64,000 nucleotides of DNA, taken from positions 49,226-113,225 of the forward strand of contig JAHFRD010000010.1 of the NCBI GenBank assembly GCA_023258975.1, read 5' to 3'. The number at the start of each line of letters is the position of its first letter. The stretch's first letter is position 1. Below, one piece after another: positions 26,344 through 35,490 of the stretch. Origin of the DNA: Hydrogenophilales bacterium (lineage in GTDB: Bacteria; Pseudomonadota; Gammaproteobacteria; Burkholderiales; Thiobacillaceae). A program made the translations under genes and the position numbers. The notes below the pieces were generated by a model. That model was not told the DNA's origin. It saw only the letters and a program-made list of their open reading frames with translations, and made no database searches.

Positions 26344-27000
26344 TTACCAGAATTGCCAGGCGCCGGTTTGCAGCACCCACAGGCCGAGAATCAGGTTGGT
26401 GGTGGCGTGCGCGATGACGGGCGCCCAGAGGTTGTCATAGGCCCGGTATAGCCAGGCATAAGCCAGGCCGGCCAGGATGCCGGCAAACCAGAGACTGTGT
26501 TCGCTGCCGAACAAGGCGCTGGAGAGGAGGATGGCGCGAAAACCGACTTCACTCGCCGAAACGGAAAGAAAATCCTGGCGTTCGATCCAGCGCAGTAGAA
26601 AGGAACGCCAGAACAGTTCCTCCATCAGCGGCACCACCAGCGCGGCGCCGGCCAGACGGAAAGCCACCAGCGGCCAATCCATCCCCCCAGCCGGTGTGCG
26701 CGGGTCGTAGCCGGCCGCGCCGCCGAGGTTGAGCCAGCCTTGATCGAGATGAATCCACAACGCGAACACCAGCACGCCCAGCAGAATCGAAACGAGCACG
26801 GACGAACGTGGTGGCCGCGCCAGCAATTCGCGGTACTCGCCCCGAAAATGCCAGAGCGCGAACGCCACCCCTGCCACCTTGACGGGATACAGCCAGCGCG
26901 CGTCGAAGCCGCCACCCCAGGTTCGCGCGGCCTGTTCCACGGCAAGAAAGGCCAGGTACAGGGCAAACGGGGCGACGCGAGCGAGCATCGGCCGGTTCAT
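26344..27000 (-). CDS. CPBP/CAAX-type intramembrane protease, exosortase-associated
   Basis: 218 aa with about six to seven membrane helices. The CPBP glutamate motif is EELFWRSFLLRW (about residues 128-139), with the downstream SEHSLWFAG and APVIAHATTN histidine motifs, so the metal-ligand set looks intact. The form with an early WLYPVKVAGVAFALWHFRGEY segment resembles the CAAX-protease-related family found beside exosortase/PEP-CTERM systems. No exosortase is in the window. Neighbouring EpsD and sugar-nucleotide genes support a surface-polysaccharide context. Confidence 0.85.
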   Translation of the reverse strand: MNRPMLARVAPFALYLAFLAVEQAARTWGGGFDARWLYPVKVAGVAFALWHFRGEYRELLARPPRSSVLVSILLGVLVFALWIHLDQGWLNLGGAAGYDPRTPAGGMDWPLVAFRLAGAALVVPLMEELFWRSFLLRWIERQDFLSVSASEVGFRAILLSSALFGSEHSLWFAGILAGLAYAWLYRAYDNLWAPVIAHATTNLILGLWVLQTGAWQFW

Positions 27001-27024
27001 GGCCTTCCGCCAGCCTGGAACGGC

Positions 27025-27963
27025 TTACTTGAGGCCGGAGATCGCCTTTTCGAGCATTCCCGGTTCGGCGGGCTCGTCCTTCGACGTGCTGACGGCATGG
27101 CCCGCATCCTTGGCGCCCGCCTTGACCTCCGCATAAGGCGCCACGTATTCGATCTTGGCCGCGGCACGCAGCTTGTCGAGTTCGGCCTTCGCCATCTCGC
27201 GCTTATGCATGGAGAGCAGGAAACGTTCGATGGCCGGCTTGGCCTGTTCGCGCGTGAGCGGCTGGCTTTGCGAGCCGGTGATCGCCAGGATGGTGATCTG
27301 CCTGGGGTTTTCCAGCGTAATGGCCTGGCCGTCCTTGAGCGGATGCAGTTTGACCAGCAGTTCCAGGGGAAGCTGCTCGGCGCTTTTCACCGCCTGGCCG
27401 ACGCGCGCGGGGATGTTCTGCGATTTGAGCCACTGCGCCAGGTCATTCAGGTTGGAGCCGTTGCTCAACCGGGCTTTCACGGGAGCGGCATTCTCCTGGC
27501 TGACCTGGATCATGATTTCCTGCAGGCGGTAGATCCGCCTTTCGGCGAACAACTCGGGATGCTTGTCGAAATACTCCGCGACTTCGTTATCGCTGGCCTT
27601 GGCCGCGTTCGCCGTGGCCTTGTCGAGATAAGCCTGTGCGAGCACCTTGCGCTCCGCCGCCTGAAGCGCCTGAATCACGGCGGAATCTTTCTCCAGGCCG
27701 GCTTTCTTCGCCGCCTGCTCGAACAAACGTTGCTCCAGCAAGGCATTGAGCACCAGATTGCCGGCATCCTGGGCCTCGCCGGGATTCTTCACGCCGGCCT
27801 TGGCCAACTCGCTTTCAATAGTCCGCGCGCTGATTACCTCGCCGTTGATCTTGGCCGCAGCCTGGCTGGGTTGCGCATCCACACTTTTCTTCTCGCCACA
27901 GCCGGCGAGGGCAAAGACCAGGGCGGTCAACAGCACGGACATCTTCATCGTTTGGGGACGCAT
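27025..27963 (-). CDS. EpsD-family peptidyl-prolyl isomerase-like lipoprotein
   Basis: About 312 aa from the ATG at 27963, with GGAA about 5 nt upstream. A lipoprotein signal (SVLLTALVFALAGCGEKK) is followed by a SurA-N-like helical region (INGEVISARTIESELAKAG) and a degenerate parvulin-like domain (about residues 140-240). This architecture matches EpsD proteins of exosortase-linked exopolysaccharide loci. The role is probably periplasmic chaperoning of export components. It heads the long minus-strand block down to 16583. Confidence 0.8.
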   Translation of the reverse strand: MRPQTMKMSVLLTALVFALAGCGEKKSVDAQPSQAAAKINGEVISARTIESELAKAGVKNPGEAQDAGNLVLNALLEQRLFEQAAKKAGLEKDSAVIQALQAAERKVLAQAYLDKATANAAKASDNEVAEYFDKHPELFAERRIYRLQEIMIQVSQENAAPVKARLSNGSNLNDLAQWLKSQNIPARVGQAVKSAEQLPLELLVKLHPLKDGQAITLENPRQITILAITGSQSQPLTREQAKPAIERFLLSMHKREMAKAELDKLRAAAKIEYVAPYAEVKAGAKDAGHAVSTSKDEPAEPGMLEKAISGLK

Positions 27964-28105
27964 CGTTTCCAAGCCTCACAATTTTCTAGGGTTGCGGGAG
28001 ATACAGCGGCAAGCGCGGATTATGGTGGCCCGCCCCTGGCCGGCTCAAGTTTTGCCGACATCATTTCACGGGGAAAGGCCGGGATGCCTTCAAACCACCT
28101 TCAAA

Positions 28106-28750
28106 CTACGCCCCGGCGGCGCCACGAAACGCCTCGATGATGGGTTGCAGGGTGTCGTGCTTGAGTTTCAGCGCGGCCTGGTTCACCACCAGACGCGAAC
28201 TGATCGGCATGATCTCCTCGACCGCCACCAGATTGTTGGCCTTGAGTGTGCCACCGGTGGAAACCAGATCGACGATGACGTCGGCCAGGCCGACCAGGGG
28301 TGCCAGTTCCATCGAACCATAGAGCTTGATGAGATCGACATGCACCCCCTTTCCGGCGAAATGCAGGCGGGCGGTGTTCACGTACTTGGTCGCCACCCGC
28401 AGGCGTGCGCCGCGGCGCACGGCGGCCTGATAGTCGAAGCCGACCTGGGTGGCCACCATCATGTGGCACTTGGCGATATCGAGATCCACCGGCTGGTAGA
28501 CCCCTTCGCCACCATGCTCGATCAGCACATCCTTGCCGGCGATGCCGAGATCGGCAGCGCCGTGTTGTACGTAGGTCGGCACATCGCTGGCGCGCACGAT
28601 GATCAGGCGCACGTCCGGGCGGTTGGTGCCGATGATGAGTTTGCGCGAGGACTCCGGGCTCTCGCTCGGCACGATGCCCGCCGCCGCCAGAAGCGGCAGG
28701 GTTTCTTCGAAAATACGGCCCTTGGAGAGGGCGAGGGTGATTTGGGTCAT
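28106..28750 (-). CDS. hisG: ATP phosphoribosyltransferase, short form
   Basis: 214 aa, the short HisG form that needs the HisZ regulatory subunit. Motifs: [38 protein letters not shown] and the PRPP loop [14 protein letters not shown] (about residues 159-172). It joins ATP and PRPP in the first step of histidine synthesis. The other his genes and hisZ are not in the window. It lies 38 nt after a VapC gene, an unusual place. Confidence 0.96.
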   Translation of the reverse strand: MTQITLALSKGRIFEETLPLLAAAGIVPSESPESSRKLIIGTNRPDVRLIIVRASDVPTYVQHGAADLGIAGKDVLIEHGGEGVYQPVDLDIAKCHMMVATQVGFDYQAAVRRGARLRVATKYVNTARLHFAGKGVHVDLIKLYGSMELAPLVGLADVIVDLVSTGGTLKANNLVAVEEIMPISSRLVVNQAALKLKHDTLQPIIEAFRGAAGA

Positions 28751-28788
28751 GTCAGGGCAGTCAGGCCAGATTCATTTCGAGACGGTGC

Positions 28789-29187
28789 TTACCACACAGC
28801 ACCAGAGTAGTTATCGCGGATGCGGCGATCCTGCGTCACCAGCAGAGCGCCTTCGTGAGCCGCCTGGGCGGTGATGAGGCGATCAAAGGCATCGCGGGTC
28901 CAACGTATCCCAAGAGCTTGTTTCACGATTGCGTCAAACGCGGCGCCGGATATTTCCAGTTCCATCACCTGGCGCAAGGAGGCAAGCACGGAATCCGCGC
29001 CCAGGCCATTTCGGCCAATCTCGAACAGGTATTGCAACTCCAGCTGAACCATAGGGGAAATGCCACATCGACCTTCCTCGATGAGGGATCGCGCGGTGTT
29101 GGAAAGCGCTTCGAATCGTCCCTCGTAGAGCCAGATCACCACATGGGTATCAAGATGGATCAGCCGAGGTTGTCCGGTTCGCCCCAT
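28789..29187 (-). CDS. PIN-domain toxin, VapC type
   Basis: About 132 aa. PIN-domain features: the first acidic residue in LIHLDTHVVIWLYEG, a middle VQLELQYLFEIG, and the later TRDAFDRLITAQA and LLVTQDRRIRD acidic clusters. Such toxins are Mg-dependent RNases, often cutting tRNA. The ATG overlaps the antitoxin gene by 28 nt. It is the distal gene of the pair. Confidence 0.88.
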   Translation of the reverse strand: MGRTGQPRLIHLDTHVVIWLYEGRFEALSNTARSLIEEGRCGISPMVQLELQYLFEIGRNGLGADSVLASLRQVMELEISGAAFDAIVKQALGIRWTRDAFDRLITAQAAHEGALLVTQDRRIRDNYSGAVW

Positions 29188-29420
29188 TCGGCTTCATCCC
29201 AGGTTTTGATGGTGACAAGTTCATCGGGGTCGCCATTGAACAGGTGACGGCGCGGCAGCTTGCTCAAATCCAGTTTTGGTTTTTCCGGCACCAACAGTAG
29301 ATGCCGGCCATTGCGTTCAATCACCACCGGCTCGCCGGTTTCCAGAACCTGATCGGCGAGTTGGAAGATGTTCTGGCGCAGGGCGGTCAGGGTGACGGTT
29401 TGCATGATGGCGGCGGGCAT
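29160..29420 (-). CDS. Phd/YefM-type antitoxin
   Basis: About 86 aa, or 81 aa from the ATG at 29405; neither start has a clear ribosome-binding site. The N-terminal half is Phd/YefM-like (VTLTALRQNIFQLADQVLETGEPVVIERNGR split by conserved hydrophobics). The acidic C-terminal part would wrap the VapC toxin. It overlaps vapC and is preceded by an inverted-repeat operator candidate. Confidence 0.82.
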   Translation of the reverse strand: MPAAIMQTVTLTALRQNIFQLADQVLETGEPVVIERNGRHLLLVPEKPKLDLSKLPRRHLFNGDPDELVTIKTWDEAEWGEPDNLG

Positions 29421-29421
29421 G

Positions 29422-29449
29422 TGTACATAGTCGAATCATAGCATGTACA
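29422..29449. promoter_or_regulatory. Putative operator-promoter of the VapBC module
   Basis: TGTACAT (29422-29428) and ATGTACA (29443-29449) are perfect 7-bp inverted arms 14 bp apart. A TATGAT -10-like hexamer on the minus strand (29435-29440) lies between them. The position right before the antitoxin fits autorepression by the antitoxin. Confidence 0.6.
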
Positions 29450-29466
29450 TAACCCGCACCCACGCA

Positions 29467-31347
29467 TCAACCAAACAACAGTCCGTTCACCCGCTTCACG
29501 AACCCGGCCGGGTCGGCCAGCTGGCCGCCATCGAGCAGCACGGCCTGATCCAGCAGCAGTCCGGCGAGTTCATCGAAGCGTTCACCCTCCTCGCCCTCCA
29601 TGCGTTTCAGCAGCGGATGGCCGAGATTCACTTCCAGAATCGGCTGGGTTTCCGGAACGGCCTGGCCCATCTGTTTCAGCATGCGCGTCAGATTGGCGTT
29701 CATGTCGCCCTCGTCGGCCACCAGACAGGCGGGGGAATCGACCAGACGGTGGCTGGCGCGGGCATCCTTGGCGCGGCCCTCCAACGCTTTCGCCAGGCGT
29801 TCCAGGAAGGGTTTGGCCTCCTCTTCCTTGGGCGCCTCGATCGCCTCCTCGCCTTCCGTCGTGATGGCGGAGAGATCGACCTGGCCGCGCGCCACCGACA
29901 CCAGCGACTTGCCGTCGAACTCGAACAGGTTGGATACCACCCATTCATCGACGCGATCGGTCAGCAACAAGACTTCCACGCCCTTCTTGCGGAACACTTC
30001 CAAGTGCGGGCTGGCCTTGGCGGCGGGCAGGCTGTCGGCGGTCAGGTAGTAAATCTTGTCCTGGCCCTCCTTCGCCCGCGCCAGGTAGTCGGCGAGGCCG
30101 ACGGTTTCCTCGTCAGTCTGGGTCGAACGGAAACGCAGCAGCCTGGCGATGCGCTCCTTGTTGGCCTGGTCTTCGCCGACGCCTTCCTTCAACACCTTGC
30201 CGAAGTTTTCCCAGACCTTCGCGTAGTCGTCCTTGCGGTTCTCGGCGCTGTCTTTGGCAATCTCGTCGAGCAGATCCAGGGTCTTGCGCACGCAGCCGTT
30301 GCGGATCATTTCCATGTCGCGCGTCTCTTGCAGAATTTCCCGCGAGACGTTGAGCGGCAGGTCGGCGGCGTCGATCACGCCACGGATGAAACGCAGATAC
30401 GCCGGCATCAGCTTGCGCGCGTCTTCCATGATGAACACCCGCTTCACATACAGCTTGACCCCGGTCTTGGCGTCGCGGTCCCACAGGTCGAAGGGCGCGT
30501 GTGCCGGCACATAGAGCAGCGCGGTGTAGTCCTGGCGGCCCTCGACCTTGACGTGGGTCCAGGCCAGCGGGTCTTCGTAGTCGTGGCCGACGTGCTTGTA
30601 GAAGGCCTTGTATTCGTCTTCCGTGATGTCGTTTTTGGCCCGCGCCCACAGGGCGTTGGCGCGGTTGACGGTTTCGCCTTCACCCTTCTCGTCGGCGAAC
30701 TCCACGGGAATGGCGATGTGGTCGGAGTATTCGCGGATCACCGACTTGACCCGCCAGTCGTCGAGGAACTCGGCTTCGTCGTCGCGCAGGTGCAACACGA
30801 TCTCGGTGCCACGCTCGGTGCGCTCGACGGTTTCCAGGGTGTATTCGCCGGCGTCCTCGCCAAGCATCGAACACTCCCAGCGCACGCCGTGTTCCTGAGT
30901 GAGGCCGGCGCGGCGGGTGGTCAGCGTGACCCGGTCGGCGACGATGAAGCTGGAGTAGAAGCCGACGCCGAACTGGCCGATCAATTGGGCGTCCTTCTTC
31001 TGGTCGCCGCTGAGTTTGCCGAAGAACTCCTTGGTGCCGGACTTGGCGATGGTGCCGATGTGCTCGATCACCTCCTGGCGATTCATGCCGATGCCGTTGT
31101 CGCGGATGGTGATGGTCTTGGCGTCCTTGTCGATGCCGACCCTGATCTTCAATTCGGCGTCGCTCTCGAACAGCGCCGAGTCGCTCAGAGCCTCGAAGCG
31201 CAGCTTGTCGGCGGCGTCCGAAGCGTTGGAAATCAACTCGCGCAGGAATATCTCCTTGTGGCTGTACAGCGAGTGGATCATGAGGTGCAGCAACTGCTTC
31301 ACCTCGGCCTGGAATCCCAGAGTTTCCTTGGCAACGGTTTCGGTCAT
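29467..31347 (-). CDS. htpG: Chaperone protein HtpG (Hsp90)
   Basis: 626 aa from the ATG at 31347; GGAG lies 9 nt upstream of this ATG, while an ATG three codons earlier abuts the GGAG. The N-terminal GHKL ATPase has [15 protein letters not shown] and [10 protein letters not shown]; the middle domain has [15 protein letters not shown]. HtpG refolds client proteins under stress. A sigma-32-type promoter is upstream. Confidence 0.97.
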   Translation of the reverse strand: MTETVAKETLGFQAEVKQLLHLMIHSLYSHKEIFLRELISNASDAADKLRFEALSDSALFESDAELKIRVGIDKDAKTITIRDNGIGMNRQEVIEHIGTIAKSGTKEFFGKLSGDQKKDAQLIGQFGVGFYSSFIVADRVTLTTRRAGLTQEHGVRWECSMLGEDAGEYTLETVERTERGTEIVLHLRDDEAEFLDDWRVKSVIREYSDHIAIPVEFADEKGEGETVNRANALWARAKNDITEDEYKAFYKHVGHDYEDPLAWTHVKVEGRQDYTALLYVPAHAPFDLWDRDAKTGVKLYVKRVFIMEDARKLMPAYLRFIRGVIDAADLPLNVSREILQETRDMEMIRNGCVRKTLDLLDEIAKDSAENRKDDYAKVWENFGKVLKEGVGEDQANKERIARLLRFRSTQTDEETVGLADYLARAKEGQDKIYYLTADSLPAAKASPHLEVFRKKGVEVLLLTDRVDEWVVSNLFEFDGKSLVSVARGQVDLSAITTEGEEAIEAPKEEEAKPFLERLAKALEGRAKDARASHRLVDSPACLVADEGDMNANLTRMLKQMGQAVPETQPILEVNLGHPLLKRMEGEEGERFDELAGLLLDQAVLLDGGQLADPAGFVKRVNGLLFG

Positions 31348-31383
31348 GGCGGGCATCTCCCCTTGTTGAAAACAGGGGCATAG

Positions 31384-31409
31384 ATGGGGCGGATGGCTGA
31401 TGGTTCAAG
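31384..31409 (-). promoter_or_regulatory. Sigma-32 (heat-shock) promoter of htpG
   Basis: On the minus strand CTTGAA and CCCCAT are separated by 14 bp, followed by CTA. This is the RpoH consensus form, placed 37 bp before the htpG start. Confidence 0.85.
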
Positions 31410-31415
31410 GGGGCA

Positions 31416-31484
31416 TGTAGCGCCGGCATCCTTGCCGGCTCGTCTTGCCAACCCAAAGACGCCGGCAAGGATGCCGGCGCTACA
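31416..31484. repeat. 24-bp perfect inverted repeat
   Basis: The arms are 31416-31439 and 31461-31484, identical as reverse complements, with a 21-nt loop; each begins or ends with TGTAGCGCCGGCATCC. It lies between htpG's promoter and the end of the upstream GGDEF-EAL gene, and its right arm contains that gene's TAG stop codon. It is a REP-like element and could attenuate transcription. Confidence 0.85.
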
Positions 31485-34287
31485 ACAACTCCGGAGCCGG
31501 CCTTCCGATCAGATAGCCCTGCGCGTAATCGACGCCGATCTCGCGCAGGATGCCCAGGGTGAGGTCATCCTCGACGAATTCGGCCACCGTGGTCTTGCCG
31601 TAGCCGCGCACGGCGTCGGTCAGGGCTCTGACAAAAACCACATCGTCCGGGTTGCTGGTGAGGCCTTTGACGAAGGAGCCGTCGATCTTGACGAAATCGA
31701 CCGGCAGCTCCTTGAGGTATTGGAACGAGCTGTAGCCGACCCCGAAATCGTCCAGGCCAAAGGCGCAGCCGAGGCCACGGAATTTGCCCATGATGCGCGT
31801 GGCGCCCTTGAAGTTGGCCAGCGCGGCGGTTTCCGTGATTTCCAGCAGCAGGCGATCACCCTCAACCTGATGCTCCTTCAGCACGGCCTGCAACAAATCG
31901 AAGGCGGCGTCGTCATCGAAACTGCGGCTGGACAGGTTGAGCGCCACTTTCACGCTCTGGTTCTGGCGTGACACGAACTTCACCACGGCCTCGATCACCC
32001 AGCGGTCGATGCGGCGAATCAGGCCTGTACTCTCGGCCACGTCAATGAACAATCCGGGCGGGGTCAGGCCGCCATCGCGATTGCGCAAACGCAGCAAGGC
32101 TTCGTAATGGCCGACATGCCCTGACGCAATGTGCTGGATCGGCTGGAAATGCATCACGAAGCGGTTTTCCTCCAGCGCCTGCTCGACTTCGCCACGCCAG
32201 TGGGCGCGCCGACTGACCACCTCCTTGTAGGGATCGTCGACGCTGTAGAGATGCCAGGAGCCATGCCCCTTGGCGCGCGCCTGGGAAAGCGCCACATCGG
32301 CGTTGCCGAGCAGGGCATCGGCGCTTTCGCCCTGCTCGGGATAGGCGACCACACCGACGCTGACCGACAGGCGGCGATGGCTGTTCACTTCCTTGTCCGG
32401 GTGCAAGCGCTGCATGCCTTGATTGACGTTGCGCGCCAGGACAATCGCCTCGGCCGGAGTCAGCCCCGGGAAGACACAGGCGAAATCGTCGCCGCCCAGA
32501 CGCGCGGTCAGGGTCGGCATCGGCGACAAACCCTGCAACAGGCGAGCGAACTGGAACAAAACGACATCGCCCGCCTCTTGCCCGCTGGCCTCGTTCACCG
32601 CCTTGAATTCATCAATGTCGCACACCAGCAGAATGCCGTGTTCGTCCAGGCCGAGCCGGTTTTCCAGTTCACGTTTGAAGGCGCGCCGGTTGTACAGGCC
32701 GGTGACCACATCGTGATCGGCCAGCAGGGAGAGGCGCCGTTCCGTCCGTTTGTGATCGGTGACATCCAGACCGACCGAGAGATAGGCCGTCTCGCCATCC
32801 ACTTCGTCATGGCGGGAGTGAAACCAGACGATCTCTCGCTCGCCGCCATCCTCGCAGGAGAGGGTGCCTTCGCCCTGGAGCGGCATGCCGACTTTCAGGC
32901 GCGCCAGGCTGTCCAGGTAGTCGGCGCGCTGCGCCGCTTGCAAAAACCTGTCCGCGAAGGTCGCGCCGATCACCGCGCGCGCGGGAAACCCGGTGGCGCG
33001 TATGGCATGGGCATTGGCCAGGCGGATGCGACCGCTCGCGGCATAGGTCAGGATCAGCACCGGCGCGGTATCGAGCAGGCCGGCCACGAAATCGCGTTCA
33101 TGTTCGAGTTGGGCGGCCTGCGCCTGTAGAGAATCGGCATGATGCCGGGACTGCGCTTGCAGATGTTCCAGGGTATTGGCCAGAGCGTAGGTCAGGTTCC
33201 CGAGGTCATCCACCTCGTCGCGGAGCAGGCGGCGCTGGCGACTATGGAAGGCGCCGCGCGCTTCCGCGAACAAGCCCACGCCAAGCAAGGGCAAGGCGCG
33301 CACGGCCTGATTGATGCGATTCATGCTGGGACGCAGCAACAGATAGAGCGTGAGCAGGGCCGAGAGCAGAACCGCCCCCCCCAGCAGCAGGCTCTTCCAG
33401 ATCGCCGCGCGCATTTGTTGGATGCTCGCGGTGCTGTCCTGCATGACCAGGAAACGAACCTTGTCTCCGCCGATGGCGGGCGCATTGAACAGAAACAACT
33501 GATACAGGCGATCACCGCGCTCCAGCGCAAACCCGGCCCCCATATGCTCTTCCGGGCGAATGGAGCGCAGCAATTCTTCGTATTGGGCGCCACCGCTGAC
33601 GGAAAGCAGGCGCCCGCCGAGAACGCCAGGCTGGGTTCCATCTCCTCCCGAAAGCTGCCCGAGCAAAGCCACTTCCATACCCGACAGGCTGCGGAAATCC
33701 ATGATCAAATCCTGCAAACCCATCGCCAAGACCACTGCGCCCACCGCCTGGCCACGCTCCACCAGGGGCACGGCGGCCGTGTAATAGCAGGTGGTCGTGC
33801 AATCCAGGCCATACACCGGCAACTCGCGGCGGCCGGCTTCCAGAGCCAGGCCACGAGCTGCTCCATCCCCCGCAGACAACCCCCAGGCGCCGAGGCGGCT
33901 TCCCGTCGGCGAAAAAAACACCACGCGATCAAGGCCGTGGGTCAGGTTGAGTTCCGACCAGAACGGCTGGAATATCCGATTCAGCATTGCCGAGTCGCCC
34001 GCGAGCAGCGCTGGACGCACCCCGGGCAAATCGGCCACCAGGGTGGCGAGCGATTGCAGGCGGGCCGACTGATGCACGAACAGGCGCGCGGCCAGATCGA
34101 GGCTTTGCTGGCGCTGTTGCGTCCAGGCCCGTTCCCGCAACTGATCGAAGTGGCGCAGTTGCAGCCAGGTGAAGGTGGCTGCGGTCAGGGCCAGGGTGAG
34201 ACCGGCAAGCAGGATGATCTTGCCGCGGATGCCCAGAAACAGCGGGGCCACACTCCCGCCGCCTTTGCTCTCAGGTTGCTTGCTCAT
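31480..34287 (-). CDS. Membrane GGDEF-EAL protein with periplasmic sensor and PAS domain
   Basis: 935 aa. Helix 1 (about residues 20-42) and helix 2 (about 298-320) flank a periplasmic cache-like sensor. After a HAMP-like and coiled region comes a PAS domain (about 405-520), then a GGDEF domain whose site reads ARLGGDDF (about 599), one residue off the consensus, and an EAL domain with a standard YEALLRL (about 727), LNLSSRS, EITETA, LDDFGVG and FVKIDGSF. It is probably mainly a c-di-GMP phosphodiesterase. It follows the porin-like gene by 12 nt and ends in a repeat. Confidence 0.9.
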   Translation of the reverse strand: MSKQPESKGGGSVAPLFLGIRGKIILLAGLTLALTAATFTWLQLRHFDQLRERAWTQQRQQSLDLAARLFVHQSARLQSLATLVADLPGVRPALLAGDSAMLNRIFQPFWSELNLTHGLDRVVFFSPTGSRLGAWGLSAGDGAARGLALEAGRRELPVYGLDCTTTCYYTAAVPLVERGQAVGAVVLAMGLQDLIMDFRSLSGMEVALLGQLSGGDGTQPGVLGGRLLSVSGGAQYEELLRSIRPEEHMGAGFALERGDRLYQLFLFNAPAIGGDKVRFLVMQDSTASIQQMRAAIWKSLLLGGAVLLSALLTLYLLLRPSMNRINQAVRALPLLGVGLFAEARGAFHSRQRRLLRDEVDDLGNLTYALANTLEHLQAQSRHHADSLQAQAAQLEHERDFVAGLLDTAPVLILTYAASGRIRLANAHAIRATGFPARAVIGATFADRFLQAAQRADYLDSLARLKVGMPLQGEGTLSCEDGGEREIVWFHSRHDEVDGETAYLSVGLDVTDHKRTERRLSLLADHDVVTGLYNRRAFKRELENRLGLDEHGILLVCDIDEFKAVNEASGQEAGDVVLFQFARLLQGLSPMPTLTARLGGDDFACVFPGLTPAEAIVLARNVNQGMQRLHPDKEVNSHRRLSVSVGVVAYPEQGESADALLGNADVALSQARAKGHGSWHLYSVDDPYKEVVSRRAHWRGEVEQALEENRFVMHFQPIQHIASGHVGHYEALLRLRNRDGGLTPPGLFIDVAESTGLIRRIDRWVIEAVVKFVSRQNQSVKVALNLSSRSFDDDAAFDLLQAVLKEHQVEGDRLLLEITETAALANFKGATRIMGKFRGLGCAFGLDDFGVGYSSFQYLKELPVDFVKIDGSFVKGLTSNPDDVVFVRALTDAVRGYGKTTVAEFVEDDLTLGILREIGVDYAQGYLIGRPAPELL

Positions 34288-34299
34288 GAATGGAGAGGC

Positions 34300-35490
34300 T
34301 CAGAAATACCAGGCACCCTGCAACAACAATAGATCCCACTTGCGCACCGACGCACGGGTCGGCGTATCTGTCGGCGACAACCAGGCGGTACCATCGACGT
34401 GGTGCCACTCGCCTGACCAGGCCCAGCGCCCCACATCACGGCGCACACCAAACGACCAATCCTTGGCGAAGCGCATACGCGCGGGGAGCGTATAGGCGCT
34501 GGAGGCGGCAAAAGAAGTGCCATCGCGATCTTTCTTGTCGAAATAAAACACGTCATATCTCAGAAAACCTTGCCAGCCGTTACCCATCCTGCGAGTCGCC
34601 TGCACGTACCAGGCCTCGGTCGTGTTGTCCTGCTCAATCGAGATTGCGTGTGGCGTTGCCCCATAATTCCGGCTGAGTACCTTCGTTTGCCCATACTCGG
34701 CCGTCAGCGACCAGAATTCCATGTTGTGTTCCACAGACAACACCCAGGTGGGTAAGCGCGTATCCCCCGGTTCGAGATCGTCCCCGGCTCCCGGCCGGTA
34801 TTGCATGGCCATCTGCCCCAGAGACAACCCGGCACGCCAACGGCCGCCTACAGTTTCGAGCATGGCCTGTCCCAACCATGAATGTTCGCCCGCGAAACGG
34901 CCGAAATTTTTACCCGTCATGAAATAAGTCAGATCGGGATCATCAACCTCGGGCTGCAAGGCGCTAACCTGCCAAGACAGGTTACCACCCGGGTTCTCAT
35001 GGTTGCCGTATAACGAAACCCCTGGCGCGGCCAACCAGAAATTGCGCGCCCGATCCATGTAGATGGACTGCGGCATGATGATGCCCGGCCGGGTATGCGC
35101 CACGTCGCGGGTGGTGTTGTAGAAGCCATAGGGATTTTTGATCTTGCCCAGGCGCAATCCCACGGAAGTATCGCCATCGGCCAGCAGGGTACGGTCGATG
35201 AATCCGTAGTCCAGACGCAGGTCGCCGCCATCCGATTCACCCGCCCAGCGCGCCAGTACCTGGCCGGAAAGCAGCCAGTCCGCGTTGGGGCGCCAGGACA
35301 GGTTGCCGCCAATTTCCCGCATATCGATCGCCAGCCCATCGTCGCTGTTGCCCCCGACACGGTTGCCGCTGGTATACACCAGCGACTGGCTGAGAAAACC
35401 GTGCGCCTGTACTCCATCACCCAGTTCGATGGCTTCGGCCGTCGACAGCGCCAACGCGCAAGCGAGGAAGAGCGCCACCCTATTCAACAT
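34300..35490 (-). CDS. Outer-membrane porin-like beta-barrel protein
   Basis: About 396 aa from the ATG at 35490. The signal peptide is LNRVALFLACALALSTAEA; the mature part starts IELGDGVQAHGFLSQS. Alternating aromatic beta strands run through the protein (WRAGLSLGQMAMQYR, WQGFLRYDVFYFDKK) and it ends in the terminal phenylalanine strand LLLLQGAWYF typical of BAM substrates. It overlaps the PstS-like gene by 11 nt and precedes the GGDEF-EAL gene by 12 nt. Substrate unknown. Confidence 0.82.
   Translation of the reverse strand: MLNRVALFLACALALSTAEAIELGDGVQAHGFLSQSLVYTSGNRVGGNSDDGLAIDMREIGGNLSWRPNADWLLSGQVLARWAGESDGGDLRLDYGFIDRTLLADGDTSVGLRLGKIKNPYGFYNTTRDVAHTRPGIIMPQSIYMDRARNFWLAAPGVSLYGNHENPGGNLSWQVSALQPEVDDPDLTYFMTGKNFGRFAGEHSWLGQAMLETVGGRWRAGLSLGQMAMQYRPGAGDDLEPGDTRLPTWVLSVEHNMEFWSLTAEYGQTKVLSRNYGATPHAISIEQDNTTEAWYVQATRRMGNGWQGFLRYDVFYFDKKDRDGTSFAASSAYTLPARMRFAKDWSFGVRRDVGRWAWSGEWHHVDGTAWLSPTDTPTRASVRKWDLLLLQGAWYF

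Noticed and set aside
26344..27963. Complete exosortase/PEP-CTERM system
   Set aside because: Only the associated protease-like and EpsD-like genes are present; no exosortase or PEP-CTERM protein was found here.
29443..31383. Long plus-strand frame opposite htpG
   Set aside because: Antisense of a highly conserved chaperone gene, with no recognisable motif.
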